Positions 49,498 to 57,869 of a stretch of 64,000 nt of DNA are shown here, one piece after another (positions within the stretch are counted from its first letter, which is position 1; each line of letters begins with the position of its first letter). This stretch comes from Planctomycetota bacterium (lineage in GTDB: Bacteria > Planctomycetota > UBA1135 > GCA-002686595). The notes beneath the pieces are model-generated. The model did no database searches and was not told the DNA's origin. It was given only the letters and a program-made list of their open reading frames with translations. A program made the translations under genes and the position numbers. The stretch spans positions 1 through 64,000 of the forward strand of contig JADJNY010000001.1 in NCBI GenBank assembly GCA_016714045.1, in the 5' to 3' direction.

Positions 49498-49640
49498 GAG
49501 CTTGGGGCGCGGCGCGGAGGCGCGCTCCGAGCGGTTTTTCGGCCGCCGTCCCCGCCCGGGCGCCGAGCCGCGCGTTCTCTGCCGACTTCCGTGGAGCGTG
49601 GACGAGGGCGTCTCGGATATCCTCGGCCGCGACGACGCGC

Positions 49641-50594
49641 ATGGAGCTCATCGCCATCGACCGTACAGGCGAGCCCGAGGAACCCCTCGCGCTCGATGCG
49701 TTCGCGCGCGGCGCGTGCTTCGCCACCGCGCGCAACTACGCGCGCGCGGGCTTTGCGCCGCCGTGGATCGGGTACCTCGCGGTCGAAGAGGGCGCCGTGG
49801 TCGGCACGTGCACCTTCCGCGCGCCGCCCGACGACGGCCGCGTCGAGATCGGCTACCACACGAGTCCCGAGCACGAAGGCAAGGGCGTCGCGTCGCGCAT
49901 GGCGAAGCTGCTCGTGGCGCTCGCGCACGAAGCGGACCCGACGCTGACGCTCTTCGCGCGCACCACGGAGTCTGACAACGCATCGACGAAGGTGCTGAAG
50001 CGCGCGGGCTTCGCTCCCACGGGCCCGAAGCCCGACGCGGAGGACGGCGTCGCGTGGGAGTGGGAGCGCGCGCCCGTTCCCGAGCGCACGGCCTCGTCTC
50101 GCCGCGCTCCCTCGGCGCCCGCCGAGGTCGATGTCCGCCGAATCGAGCCGGACGTCGGCGATCGCGACTCCGAGGACGAGGTCGACGAGGACGCCTGGAT
50201 CGACGAATGCCGCGCTGAAGTGCACGAGTACCTCGAGCAACAGCCGACGACGTTCGGCCGGCTCGCGGAAGGTCCCGCGTGGCACGTTTCCCCCTACGTC
50301 TCCGTTTGGGCGATCGAGAGCGTCAAGCTCCCGGGCAAGATCGGCTGGTGGGCGATCGCGGGCGACGTGCCGACCGACTACGCGTCGGGCCAGGGCCTCG
50401 CGACGCCGCGCGCGGCGATCGCGCACTTCGCGCGCGTGTGGCGCGAGGCCGCGGCGTGCATGGAGCGCGGCGAAACGCACCCCGAGTTCGACGTCGGCGG
50501 TCCCGGCGACGCGGCGGAGCTCGCGCCGCTCCTGCGCTCGCGCGCGGAGATCCTCGAGAGCTGGGCGCGCGAGGACTCGCTGTGGGACGAGTGA
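49641..50594 (+). CDS. GNAT acetyltransferase fused to a DUF4826 domain
   Basis: A 317-residue two-domain protein. Residues 1 to about 140 are a GNAT fold: 'PPWIGYLAVEEGAVVGTCTF', 'VEIGYHTSPEHEGKGVASRM' (acetyl-CoA loop), and 'NASTKVLKRAGFAPTG'. After a Ser/Arg linker, residues about 185-317 match DUF4826: 'DEDAWIDECRAEVHEYLEQQ', 'AWHVSPYVSVWAIESVKLPG', 'GWWAIAGDVPTDYASG'. I do not know a function for DUF4826. A TATCCT hexamer lies about 20 bases before the ATG. The stop overlaps the next gene (GTGA). Confidence 0.78.
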   Translation: MELIAIDRTGEPEEPLALDAFARGACFATARNYARAGFAPPWIGYLAVEEGAVVGTCTFRAPPDDGRVEIGYHTSPEHEGKGVASRMAKLLVALAHEADPTLTLFARTTESDNASTKVLKRAGFAPTGPKPDAEDGVAWEWERAPVPERTASSRRAPSAPAEVDVRRIEPDVGDRDSEDEVDEDAWIDECRAEVHEYLEQQPTTFGRLAEGPAWHVSPYVSVWAIESVKLPGKIGWWAIAGDVPTDYASGQGLATPRAAIAHFARVWREAAACMERGETHPEFDVGGPGDAAELAPLLRSRAEILESWAREDSLWDE

Positions 50595-51888
50595 CGTCGC
50601 GCGCATCCCGTGCCACGAGCGCGCACTCGTTCCTCGAAGCGCGCGGCACGGGCGCGTCCACATCGTTCCGCCGGTTCGCGCGCGGGCTCGTCCTCGTCGC
50701 GCTGCTCCTCCCCGCGTGCGGCACCGTCGAACGCGAGCGAACGCCCGCCGAGACCGAGGCGCTCTTGCAGTCCGTTCTCGCGCGTGTCGCCGCGGACGAG
50801 GTGCTCGAGCTCTGGTCGCCCGCGAGCGCGTCGGCGAGCGCGACGTTCCTCGCGACGGCGCGGGAGCAGGCGGACCTCGTGCGACCGCTGTTCGAGGCGC
50901 CCGTCGCTCCTCCGATCCGCGTCTACCTCGTTCCGACCGCGATGGACGAGCGGAAGGACGCTCGCGGTCTGCCCAATCCGGCGTCGCAAGGCGGCAAGGA
51001 GGGCGGATCGTTCGACGAGGGCTTCCTCTTCCAGTTCGTTCCGGCGGGCGCGAGCGAGCGAGAGCTCCTCGATCGCGGTTCCCTCGCGACCGACACACTG
51101 CGCCACGAGTACGCGCACGCGTACTCGCTGCGCGTCGGCCTCTTGCGCGCGCCTTGGTTCCACGAAGGGCTCGCGACCGAGGTCGAATACGCGCGGCTCG
51201 CGCCCGGGGTCGTCGTGCTCTCGACGTACCCGCACCGGTGGATCACCGCGCGCGCGACGCTGCGCGAGGGCGCGCTCGCCGAGCTGCTCGCGTGGCGGCG
51301 CGGAGAGGCGCTCGAAGCCGGGCGCGGCGAGCGGCTCTATGCGCATGCGCACACGTTCTTCCGCTTCCTGCTCGAGCGCGAGCCGGGCGGCACCTTCCTC
51401 GAGAAGGTCCGGCGCATCCACGCGCTCCCCGACGCCGAGCTCGCCGCGCTCGAGCCCGCCTGGCTCGCGTGGTGGCGCGCGCTCGACCCGCTCGAAACCG
51501 TGCGCGTCGCGCGCGCGCGGAGGATCCCGCCGACCGTGATCGCGCAGCCAGCCGGATGCCCGTGCTCGCCGAGTCCCGCGTGCCCGAGTTCGCCACGCGC
51601 GCGGCGGACGAGCTCGCGCTCGACCTGCTCTCCGATCCCGCCGCGCGCGAGGGCGCCGCGCGGTTCCTGCTTTTCTTCCGCGCGAACCGTCTGCTCGCCG
51701 CCGACCTCGAACGGCTCGAACGCGCCGCGGGAGCGGGAGAGCGCCTCGTCGCCGCGGCGCTGCGCGCGCGACGCGGCGAGCCGTTCGACCTGGAGCGCGC
51801 GCGGGAAGCCTGGGCTGCGTTGCCGGAGGGCGAGCGCCATTCGGCGCAGCTCGTCGCGGCGATGATCCCGGGCCTCGAAGCGGACTGA
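50591..51888 (+). CDS. Lipoprotein zinc metalloprotease (HExxH), probably frameshifted
   Basis: The first frame from GTG 50591 gives a lipoprotein signal ending LLLPAC, then a gluzincin-like domain with the zinc motif HEYAH in 'TLRHEYAHAYSLRVGLLR' and the downstream glutamate in 'PWFHEGLATEVEY'. This resembles the DUF1570/M1-like peptidases of planctomycetes. Near 51545-51556 coding character moves to the next frame: 'SRMPVLAESRVPEFATRAAD' onward has proper GC3 codon use and ends at 51888, whereas the original frame turns into Ser/Arg/Pro-rich noise. One missing base is the simplest account; a separate short gene from ATG 51556 is the alternative. Confidence 0.68.
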
Positions 51889-51973
51889 CCGCGCTCGCGC
51901 GCCGTGGTCGAGGCCGCGCGGCCCGAGTATCCTTCGCGCTCGATGCGTGTGCGGCGCACGGGAGGCGATCAGG

Positions 51974-52705
51974 ATGGAGACTCTGCTCGTACGGATCGCG
52001 GACGGCCGGACCGATCTCGTGTTCGACGCCGTCGATGGTGGAGCTGCGGCGACGGCCGAGGTGCGCGGGGCGTCGTTGCTCGAGTGGTGCGCGTACTACG
52101 GCGACGTCAGCGCGCTCCGCTTCCTCCTCGCTCGGGGCGCCGCGCTCGATGCGCTCGGAGCCGACGCGCTGAACGCGGCCGCGTTCCACGGACACTGGCG
52201 TCTCGCCGAGTTCCTGCTCGAACGCGGCGCCGAGCCGAACCGCGCGCTCGCCGACACGGGCGAGACGCCGCTCCACGCCGCGTTCACGAAGGCAAACCGG
52301 CCGGCCCACGAGCTCGTTGCGCGCGTCCTGCTCGCGCACGGCGCCGATCCGAACCGTGCGACGAGGGTCGGCACGCCGACCGGCGGCTTCATGCGCGACG
52401 CGCGCGCGCGCGGCGAGACGCCGCTCCATCGCGCGGCGGCGTACGCGAGCGCGGACGCACTCCAGCGGCTCGTCGACGCGGGCGCTCGCCTCGACGCGCG
52501 CGATGCGTTCGGCGACACGCCGCTCGCGTGGGCGAGCTGGCACCTGCGGCCCGACGCCGTGCTGCGGAAGCTCCTGCACGGCGAGCACACGCTCCACCCG
52601 CGGCGCGACTCGACCTACGACCACGGCGCGGGGCTCGGAGAGATGGAGCGCGCGCTGCTCGGGACGCCGGCGAGCGCGCGTCCGGACGGGAGGGATCGGC
52701 CGTGA
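51974..52705 (+). CDS. Ankyrin-repeat protein
   Basis: A 243-residue soluble protein with five or six ankyrin repeats: 'GASLLEWCAYYGDVSALRFL', 'DALNAAAFHGHWRLAEFLLE', 'GETPLHAAFTKANRPAHELV', 'GETPLHRAAAYASADALQRL', 'GDTPLAWASWHLRPDAVLRK'. These stack into a protein-binding solenoid. The ATG at 51974 has GGAGG at 51961-51965; an ATG at 51943 is out of frame with it. A TATCCT hexamer at about 51929 may be the promoter. It overlaps the following gene by GTGA. Confidence 0.85.
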   Translation: METLLVRIADGRTDLVFDAVDGGAAATAEVRGASLLEWCAYYGDVSALRFLLARGAALDALGADALNAAAFHGHWRLAEFLLERGAEPNRALADTGETPLHAAFTKANRPAHELVARVLLAHGADPNRATRVGTPTGGFMRDARARGETPLHRAAAYASADALQRLVDAGARLDARDAFGDTPLAWASWHLRPDAVLRKLLHGEHTLHPRRDSTYDHGAGLGEMERALLGTPASARPDGRDRP

Positions 52706-53283
52706 GCGCGGTCGAAGAGCTGCTCGTCGTCCACCACGCCGGCCGGACGACGCCCTTCGTCGCGAGCGCGCGTCGCTCGCTCTCCTGGTTCGGCGGCCCG
52801 CGGGTGCGGACCGTCCGCGGCGCGGCGCACGGACCGCGCGCGCTCCACGCGATCGCGGCGCTGTCGCCGGAGCACGTGCTCGCGCTGCGCGCGCCGCTCC
52901 CGGGCAGCGTGCTCCCGCTCGTGTACGGACTCGCGTACGACGCGTGCGAGCTCGAGTACGCCTACGACCTGGACGCGATCGAGCTCGCGTCGATCGCGCC
53001 CGCGCGCTCCGAGGACGACTGGCCGTACCCGCACTACCCCGAGCTCCTTCCGTACGTGCCGGTCGAGCCCGGCGCGCCGCGTGCGGAGAGCTGGGATGCG
53101 TTCGCCGCGCGCTTCGGCGGGCTCGCGCGCGCGGCGGAGGCGGAGCTCGTCGTAGTCGTTCCGCCGCCCGCGACGATCGGACAGTCGCTCTGGGGGCCGG
53201 ATGGCGACGCGGAGGGCGCGACCATCGTTTTCGCGTGCTCGCCGCGGGAACGCCGTGTTTCGGCGTGGAACGTGTGCGCTTGA
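52702..53283 (+). CDS. Hypothetical protein
   Basis: A 193-residue soluble protein I cannot assign. It is rich in aromatic and acidic residues in its middle ('YGLAYDACELEYAYDLDAIEL', broken at the Ala) and has 'DDWPYPHYPELLPYVP'. No signal peptide, membrane helix or catalytic motif is obvious. GTG start overlapping the ankyrin stop. Co-transcription with the ankyrin gene suggests a partner relationship, which is inference only. Confidence 0.65.
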   Translation: MSAVEELLVVHHAGRTTPFVASARRSLSWFGGPRVRTVRGAAHGPRALHAIAALSPEHVLALRAPLPGSVLPLVYGLAYDACELEYAYDLDAIELASIAPARSEDDWPYPHYPELLPYVPVEPGAPRAESWDAFAARFGGLARAAEAELVVVVPPPATIGQSLWGPDGDAEGATIVFACSPRERRVSAWNVCA

Positions 53284-53338
53284 TCGAGAGGTTCCCGGAG
53301 TGCGCCGCGCGGTGCGCTCGCGTATCCTCGCACGTCTC

Positions 53339-53830
53339 ATGGGACGACAGGTGATCGGTGTGGTCGGGCGGAGCGCCGGGCTCGGCGCGTTCGCGCGGCA
53401 GCACGGCTTGCGCGCGCCCGTGATGCTCGAACAGGGCTTCGCCCTCCTCCCGTTGCGCGACGAGGACCTCGACGCGCTCGTCCCGCCGCCGGCGTCGAGA
53501 GCGCGCGCGGGCTTCGCGCAGTTGAACGACGAGCTCGTGCGCGTGCTCGAGCGCGCGACGAGCGAAGCCCTCGCGACCGATGGGCGACCGGCGAGCGCCG
53601 TCGAGCTCGCGTACGTCGAGCTCGATGCGTTCGGCGGTACCGTGCTGCAGGGCGCCGCCGTGTTTCGCGGCGGGAAGCTCGTGCTCGGGCCGACGACCGG
53701 CGCGCGCGGGCCGATCGACGACGCACTGCGCGCGCTCGGCGTCGAGGTGCGGGCGCCCGCGCGCGATGCCTACGAGGCCCTGGGCTTCGATCGCCACCGC
53801 GGCAGCGAGGACGAGCTGGGGGACGAATGA
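53339..53830 (+). CDS. Hypothetical protein
   Basis: A 163-residue soluble protein, no family recognised. It begins MGRQVIGVVGRSAGLGAFA and has 'VELAYVELDAFGGTVLQGAAVF' and 'LGPTTGARGPIDDALRALG' as its most ordered parts. The ATG at 53339 was chosen because a TATCCT hexamer (53323-53328) lies ten bases upstream and the upstream in-frame sequence is Arg-rich. It overlaps the VOC gene by ATGA. Confidence 0.65.
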   Translation: MGRQVIGVVGRSAGLGAFARQHGLRAPVMLEQGFALLPLRDEDLDALVPPPASRARAGFAQLNDELVRVLERATSEALATDGRPASAVELAYVELDAFGGTVLQGAAVFRGGKLVLGPTTGARGPIDDALRALGVEVRAPARDAYEALGFDRHRGSEDELGDE

Positions 53831-54321
53831 CGCCGGGCTCGGACGCGCCGGACGCCGATCGAACGCTCGCCGCCGTGCGCAGGACGAGCCCGGGCGCGCG
53901 ACCGAGCGGGGAGCGCGGCCTGGCGGAGTTCGCGCCAACGGCCGCGCACTTCATCCTCTACGTCGCGGACCAAGGCGCGAGCTCCGCGTTCTACGCGCGC
54001 GTGCTCGGCATCGCGCCGCGCCTCGACGTGCCCGGGATGACGGAGTTCGAGCTCGGACCGCGCTGCGTGCTCGGCCTCATGCCCGAAGCGGGCATCCGCC
54101 GGCTGCTCGGCGCGCGCCTTCCCGATCCCGAACGCGCGCGCGGTGTGCCACGCGCCGAGCTCTACCTCGTCGTCGACGACGCCGACGCGTGCCACGCACG
54201 TGCGCTCGCGTGCGGCGCCGTCGAGCTCTCCGCGCCCGCGCCGCGTGACTGGGGCCAGCGAGTGGGGTACGTGTTGGATCCCGACGGTCACGTGCTCGCG
54301 TGCGCGAGCGCCGCGCCTTGA
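53827..54321 (+). CDS. VOC (glyoxalase/bleomycin resistance) family protein
   Basis: A 164-residue protein with a ~35-residue disordered N-terminus and a single VOC module: 'AHFILYVADQGASSAFYARV', 'FELGPRCVLGLMPEAG', 'RAELYLVVDDADACHARA', and the closing 'PRDWGQRVGYVLDPDGHVLA'. The last block is typical of glyoxalase/dioxygenase superfamily proteins. Whether it is an enzyme or a binding protein is not clear. Its start overlaps the preceding stop. Confidence 0.85.
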   Translation: MTPGSDAPDADRTLAAVRRTSPGARPSGERGLAEFAPTAAHFILYVADQGASSAFYARVLGIAPRLDVPGMTEFELGPRCVLGLMPEAGIRRLLGARLPDPERARGVPRAELYLVVDDADACHARALACGAVELSAPAPRDWGQRVGYVLDPDGHVLACASAAP

Positions 54322-54349
54322 TCCATCCGAGGCGAGAAAGAGGAGCTGG

Positions 54350-54652
54350 ATGGCGACCCGCAAGCGGACCACGAAGCGAACGACACGCCCGACACGACGG
54401 CCTGCGCCGAAGCTGAAGGCTCGAGCCCCGAAGACGCGGGCGGTCGAGCATTTCCACCGCGACGGCTCGCTCTGGGCGCGCGGCGAGCTGCGGGGGAAGG
54501 TGATGGTCGGCGCCTGGGAGTTCTTCCGGAAGGACGGCTCGCGCATGCGCGCGGGCTCGTTCGAGGACGGATTCCAGGTCGGCGACTGGACCACCTACGA
54601 CGCGCGTGGAAACGTGGTCAAGGTCACGCGGATGAAGGAGAAGGGGAAGTGA
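54350..54652 (+). CDS. Small MORN-like repeat protein
   Basis: A 100-residue protein. The first 30 residues are very basic (KRTTKRTTRPTRRPAPKLK), and the rest has two or three MORN/YwqK-type repeats: 'HFHRDGSLWARGELRG', 'VGAWEFFRKDGSRMRAGSF', 'VGDWTTYDARGNVVKV'. An AGGAG ribosome binding site (54341-54345) supports this start. A basic tail plus MORN hairpins suggests nucleic-acid or membrane contact, but the role is unknown. Its stop overlaps a possible GTG start of the next gene. Confidence 0.75.
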   Translation: MATRKRTTKRTTRPTRRPAPKLKARAPKTRAVEHFHRDGSLWARGELRGKVMVGAWEFFRKDGSRMRAGSFEDGFQVGDWTTYDARGNVVKVTRMKEKGK

Positions 54653-54681
54653 TCGCGGCGCTCGTCGTCCGCGCTTGGACC

Positions 54682-55125
54682 ATGGCTCGTCTTCAGCTCG
54701 TCGCGCTCCTTCCCCTCGTTCTCGCCGCATCGTTCCCGAGTTGCGTTGCTCCGCCCGAAACCGCGGCGACGCCGATCGGCGCTCCGATGGGCCGACTCGG
54801 CCTTCGCGTCGGCACGTTCGTGCGCCTCGAGGGCGTGCGCGCGACGCAGGGCAAGGTCGGCGACGGCTCGCTGCTCGTCGATCACGTCGACGGCGTCGCG
54901 CTCGCGCAGCCCGTCGAGCTCTGGGTCGAGAACCTCGCGCTCCCGAAGGACGTCCGCTGCGCCCTGTCGGGCTACGAGACGGGCCGCTGGATCGGTCTCC
55001 CGCCCGAGGTCGAACGCGCGGAGCACCTCGCGCCGCGGCAGGCGATGTGGCAATTCTGGATCACGTTCATCGCGACGAGCGTGCAGGCGCCGGCCGAGCT
55101 CGCCGAGCGCCTGCGGCCGCAGTGA
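54682..55125 (+). CDS. Small lipoprotein of unknown function
   Basis: A 147-residue protein with a lipoprotein-like signal (MARLQLVALLPLVLAASFPSC). The mature part includes 'LRVGTFVRLEGVRATQGKVG' and 'HVDGVALAQPVELWVENLAL', which read as a small beta barrel. A GTG at 54649 that overlaps the previous stop is an alternative start and would add 11 residues to the signal. No named family recognised. Confidence 0.65.
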   Translation: MARLQLVALLPLVLAASFPSCVAPPETAATPIGAPMGRLGLRVGTFVRLEGVRATQGKVGDGSLLVDHVDGVALAQPVELWVENLALPKDVRCALSGYETGRWIGLPPEVERAEHLAPRQAMWQFWITFIATSVQAPAELAERLRPQ

Positions 55126-55237
55126 ACCGCCGCGGCCTGGCGCGAGCGCTGCGACTTCCGCACGCTGGGCTCGAATGCAGAGCGGCGCAGCCGAGTACGG
55201 CGCGCCCGGCGAGGCCGAGCCCGGCCCGCCGCACACG

Positions 55238-55483
55238 ATGAACGAGCTCGAACCCACCCCGACCGACACGATGACGACCCCCGACGAGAACCGCTGGGCG
55301 CGCAAGGACGCGTGGCTTGGGCTCCTGTTCCTCGGCGTGGGCGGGTGGGGAGGCTACCTCGCGATCTGGTTCCTGGAGCACGACGGCGGTCTCGCGCTCA
55401 TCGGTCCCTCGGCGTTCGTCGCGGTCGTGTTCACGCTGCTCGGCGCGAACGCGGTCGTGCGGTCGCTCCGCTCGAAGCCGTAG
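55238..55483 (+). CDS. Small membrane protein
   Basis: An 81-residue protein with an acidic/Thr-rich N-terminus (MNELEPTPTDTMTTPDE) and two hydrophobic segments (about residues 29-46 and 53-71: 'GLLFLGVGGWGGYLAIWFL', 'IGPSAFVAVVFTLLGANAVV'). An upstream ATG at 55175 would add 21 residues. Function unknown. Confidence 0.6.
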   Translation: MNELEPTPTDTMTTPDENRWARKDAWLGLLFLGVGGWGGYLAIWFLEHDGGLALIGPSAFVAVVFTLLGANAVVRSLRSKP

Positions 55484-55789
55484 TCGGCGCAGGCGCGACG
55501 TTCGAAGCCCTCGCCCGCTTCCTGGAGGTGTTCCGCAGCTCGGGTGCCGAGGGGGGGGCGCGCCCGCTGGACCTCGTCGAACGTCGACGTGCGACTCCAG
55601 CCCTCCGATCCACACGGAAAGCCCCGCGTGGAACCTGGCCAGCAGCGGTGAGCCTCCAGCCGGGCTCGTGCTTCGGTCGAGTTCGAGTCTGGAGTGTCTC
55701 GGTGCGGTTTCCGGGGCGTGGAGTCGCAGGTCGCATACCATGAAAATCAGCTGATACAACTGCCGATTTTTATGATAGGATGTCGAGCG
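55484..55789 (+). promoter_or_regulatory. Gene-free gap ending in an AT-rich promoter-like island
   Basis: 306 bases with no supported gene. The last 50 bases (55738-55785) are strikingly AT-rich for this genome: an inverted repeat AAAATC (55743-55748)/GATTTT (55765-55770) is followed by TATGAT (55771-55776), a good -10 hexamer, just before the ATPase start. The inverted repeat could be an operator. Confidence 0.5.
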
Positions 55790-56941
55790 ATGATCCGCAG
55801 GAAGCGACTGCTCGAGCGCCTTCGATCCGCGCTGAAGCGCGCTCCCATCGTCGTTGTGACCGGCCCCCGACAGAGCGGCAAGACGAGCCTCGCCCGTCGT
55901 CTGCTCCCGGAGCACTCACCCAACTACTTCGATCTCGAGGATCCGGTCGGGGCCGCGCGGCTGGAGGAGCCTCGCACGGCGCTCGATCCCTTGCGAGGCC
56001 TGGTCGTGATCGACGAGGTCCAGCAGCGTCCCGATCTCTTTCCGCTCCTTCGCGTGCTGGCGGACCGGCGCGGACGCCCCGCGCAGTTCTTGATCCTGGG
56101 CAGCGCTTCCGGAGAGCTGCTCAGGCAGAGCGCCGAGAGTCTCGCTGGTCGCGTCGAGCATGTCGCGATCAGCGGCTTCACGCTGGAGGAACTCGGGGTC
56201 GAAGCGATGGATCGACTCTGGAGACGCGGCGGGTTCCCGCGTTCCTACTTGGCTCGAGGTGAGGCCGACAGCGTGGCGTGGCGCAAGCACTTCGTGCAGA
56301 TGCTCCTCGAGCGAGATCTACCGCAGTGGGGCGTCCGTGTTCCCGCCGTTTCCTTGCTCCGCTTCTGGACCATGCTCGCGCACTACCACGGACAGACTTG
56401 GAACGCGGCGGAACCATCGCGGGCTCTGGGCGTGCAGCCGAACACGATGCGACGGTACCTGGATCTGCTGAGCGACGCACTGGTCGTGAGGCAGTTGCAG
56501 CCGTGGCATGCGAACCTCGGGAAGCGCCAGGTCAAGGCTCCCAAGGTCTACATCCGCGACAGCGGCCTGTTGCATCAGCTCCTGGGCTTGGAGTCCGTGA
56601 CGGCGGTCCTCTCGCATCCGAAAGTGGGTGCTTCGTGGGAGGGGTTCGTGATCGAGCAGGTCCTCGCCACCGAGGCGCACGACGACGCATGGTTCTGGGC
56701 GACTCATCAGGGCGCGGAGATCGACTTGATCCTGCGCCGAGGGGAGCGGCTTTTCGGGGTCGAGTGCAAGCGAGCGGACGTACCGAGCTTCACGCCCTCG
56801 ATCCGCATCGCGATGCAGGATCTGAAGCTGGAGCGCGTGGCCGTCGTCCATCCGGGACGCGAGCGCTTCGAGTTGAGGGACGGTGTCGAGGCCGTACCGA
56901 TCGCGGAGCTCGCGCGGCCCGGAAGGTTGTTTGGCGAATGA
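55790..56941 (+). CDS. AAA-family ATPase with DUF4143 domain
   Basis: A 383-residue protein. The N-terminal AAA_14-type ATPase has Walker A 'VVTGPRQSGKTSLARRL', Walker B 'GLVVIDEVQQRPDLF', and 'FLILGSASGELLRQSAESLA'. The C-terminal DUF4143 domain contains 'VRQLQPWHANLGKRQVKAPK', 'VYIRDSGLLHQLLG' and the nuclease-like 'WFWATHQGAEIDLILRRGER' with 'FGVECKRAD', which fits the PD-(D/E)XK pattern (E, D, ECK). The family is widespread and mobile, with unproven function. The start at 55790 is preceded by in-frame ATG 55772. Codon use is less extreme in GC than that of its neighbours, consistent with transfer. Confidence 0.87.
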   Translation: MIRRKRLLERLRSALKRAPIVVVTGPRQSGKTSLARRLLPEHSPNYFDLEDPVGAARLEEPRTALDPLRGLVVIDEVQQRPDLFPLLRVLADRRGRPAQFLILGSASGELLRQSAESLAGRVEHVAISGFTLEELGVEAMDRLWRRGGFPRSYLARGEADSVAWRKHFVQMLLERDLPQWGVRVPAVSLLRFWTMLAHYHGQTWNAAEPSRALGVQPNTMRRYLDLLSDALVVRQLQPWHANLGKRQVKAPKVYIRDSGLLHQLLGLESVTAVLSHPKVGASWEGFVIEQVLATEAHDDAWFWATHQGAEIDLILRRGERLFGVECKRADVPSFTPSIRIAMQDLKLERVAVVHPGRERFELRDGVEAVPIAELARPGRLFGE

Positions 56942-56996
56942 CCCCTGTCGCGACTCGAGTTCGAACTCGCGCTGTCCTCGAGCGGAGGCTCCCCGC

Positions 56997-57842
56997 ATGA
57001 CGCTCCGCATCGTCCGCCTCGGCACGCCGCGTTCGCGCGGCGACGTCCTCCGCATCGGCACCGTACGGCGTCCGCCGCGCGGCGTCGCGAAGGAGAAGCT
57101 CGCGAGCGAGGACGGGTACGACGTGTGGTTGCCGCTGCTCGCGCCGAGTGTCGAGACGATGAAGCTCGGCCAGTCGGCGACGACGCCGGCGCAGTGGAGC
57201 GCGTTCGCGCGGAAGGACCGCGCGGAGATGGCGCGCCCCGACGCGCGACACGCGCTCGAGCTGCTCGCGGCGTCGTCGCGCACGACGGATCTCGCGGTGG
57301 GGGGCTACGGCGAGCGCGAGGAGCGCTGTCAACGGTCCGTGCTGCGCGAGCTGCTCGAGGAGTGCGGCGTCGACGTGAGTTCGCGGCTCGGTCCGAGACG
57401 GATCGGACGCACCACGGAGCGGTCCGATCGAATCCTCGCCGCGATCTTGCAGGGCAGGCCCCGGGTTACGATGGAGCGCCGCGCAAGTGGATCGATGGAG
57501 CTCGAGGCATGCGTTACGACACGATCGATGGATTCAGGTTCGAGGCGGACTCGGCGGCGCGCGTCGTCGCACGCCTCAAGGCGAGCAGCCCGTTCAGAGC
57601 CGACGAGTCGGATGCCGATTTCATGCGTGGAGTCGCCGAGCGTTGTCTCCTGTGGTCCGGCGCGGTCATTCGTGTCGACGACTGCGAGTCCTTCGTCCAG
57701 GACCTCCTCGCAGCGGGCTTCCTCCGAGTGCTTCCAGGGCCTTGAACGCCCAGTCCGTCTCGTGCTCGGCTCCAGACGACTGCGACGGGTCGGCATCGGA
57801 GTTCGCTCCCCGGAAGCGGGCGGAACCGTCACGCGCCGGTGA
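56997..57842 (+). CDS. DUF488 family protein with doubtful C-terminal extension
   Basis: The first ~125 residues are a clear DUF488 protein: 'MTLRIVRLGTPRSRGDVLRI', 'GTVRRPPRGVAKEKLAS', 'YDVWLPLLAPS', 'FARKDRAEMARPDARHALEL', and 'GGYGEREERCQRSVLRELL'; the cysteine in the last block is the usual conserved one. The normal domain would end near 57378, where another frame has a TGA, but the open frame runs to 57842 through Arg/Ser-rich sequence and across the next gene. The tail is therefore probably not real, or a small indel lies near the end. Function of DUF488 is unknown. Confidence 0.65.
   Translation: MTLRIVRLGTPRSRGDVLRIGTVRRPPRGVAKEKLASEDGYDVWLPLLAPSVETMKLGQSATTPAQWSAFARKDRAEMARPDARHALELLAASSRTTDLAVGGYGEREERCQRSVLRELLEECGVDVSSRLGPRRIGRTTERSDRILAAILQGRPRVTMERRASGSMELEACVTTRSMDSGSRRTRRRASSHASRRAARSEPTSRMPISCVESPSVVSCGPARSFVSTTASPSSRTSSQRASSECFQGLERPVRLVLGSRRLRRVGIGVRSPEAGGTVTRR
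57509..57745 (+). CDS. Small conserved-looking hypothetical protein
   Basis: A 78-residue protein, MRYDTIDGFRFEADSAARVV onward, with an alternating acidic/hydrophobic pattern ending 'IRVDDCESFVQDLLAAGFLR'. It looks like a compact helical domain, and codon use is typical of coding sequence here. It overlaps the questionable tail of the DUF488 frame, which is one reason to distrust that tail. No function can be assigned. Confidence 0.55.
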   Translation: MRYDTIDGFRFEADSAARVVARLKASSPFRADESDADFMRGVAERCLLWSGAVIRVDDCESFVQDLLAAGFLRVLPGP

Positions 57843-57869
57843 GTCTTCTCTTCGCCCCCCGAGATGTCG

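Noticed and set aside
50131..51555. The first part of the long frame that carries the metalloprotease C-terminus
   Set aside because: Upstream of about 51550 that frame is Arg/Ala-rich noise; only the end is coding, as a continuation of the shifted protease.
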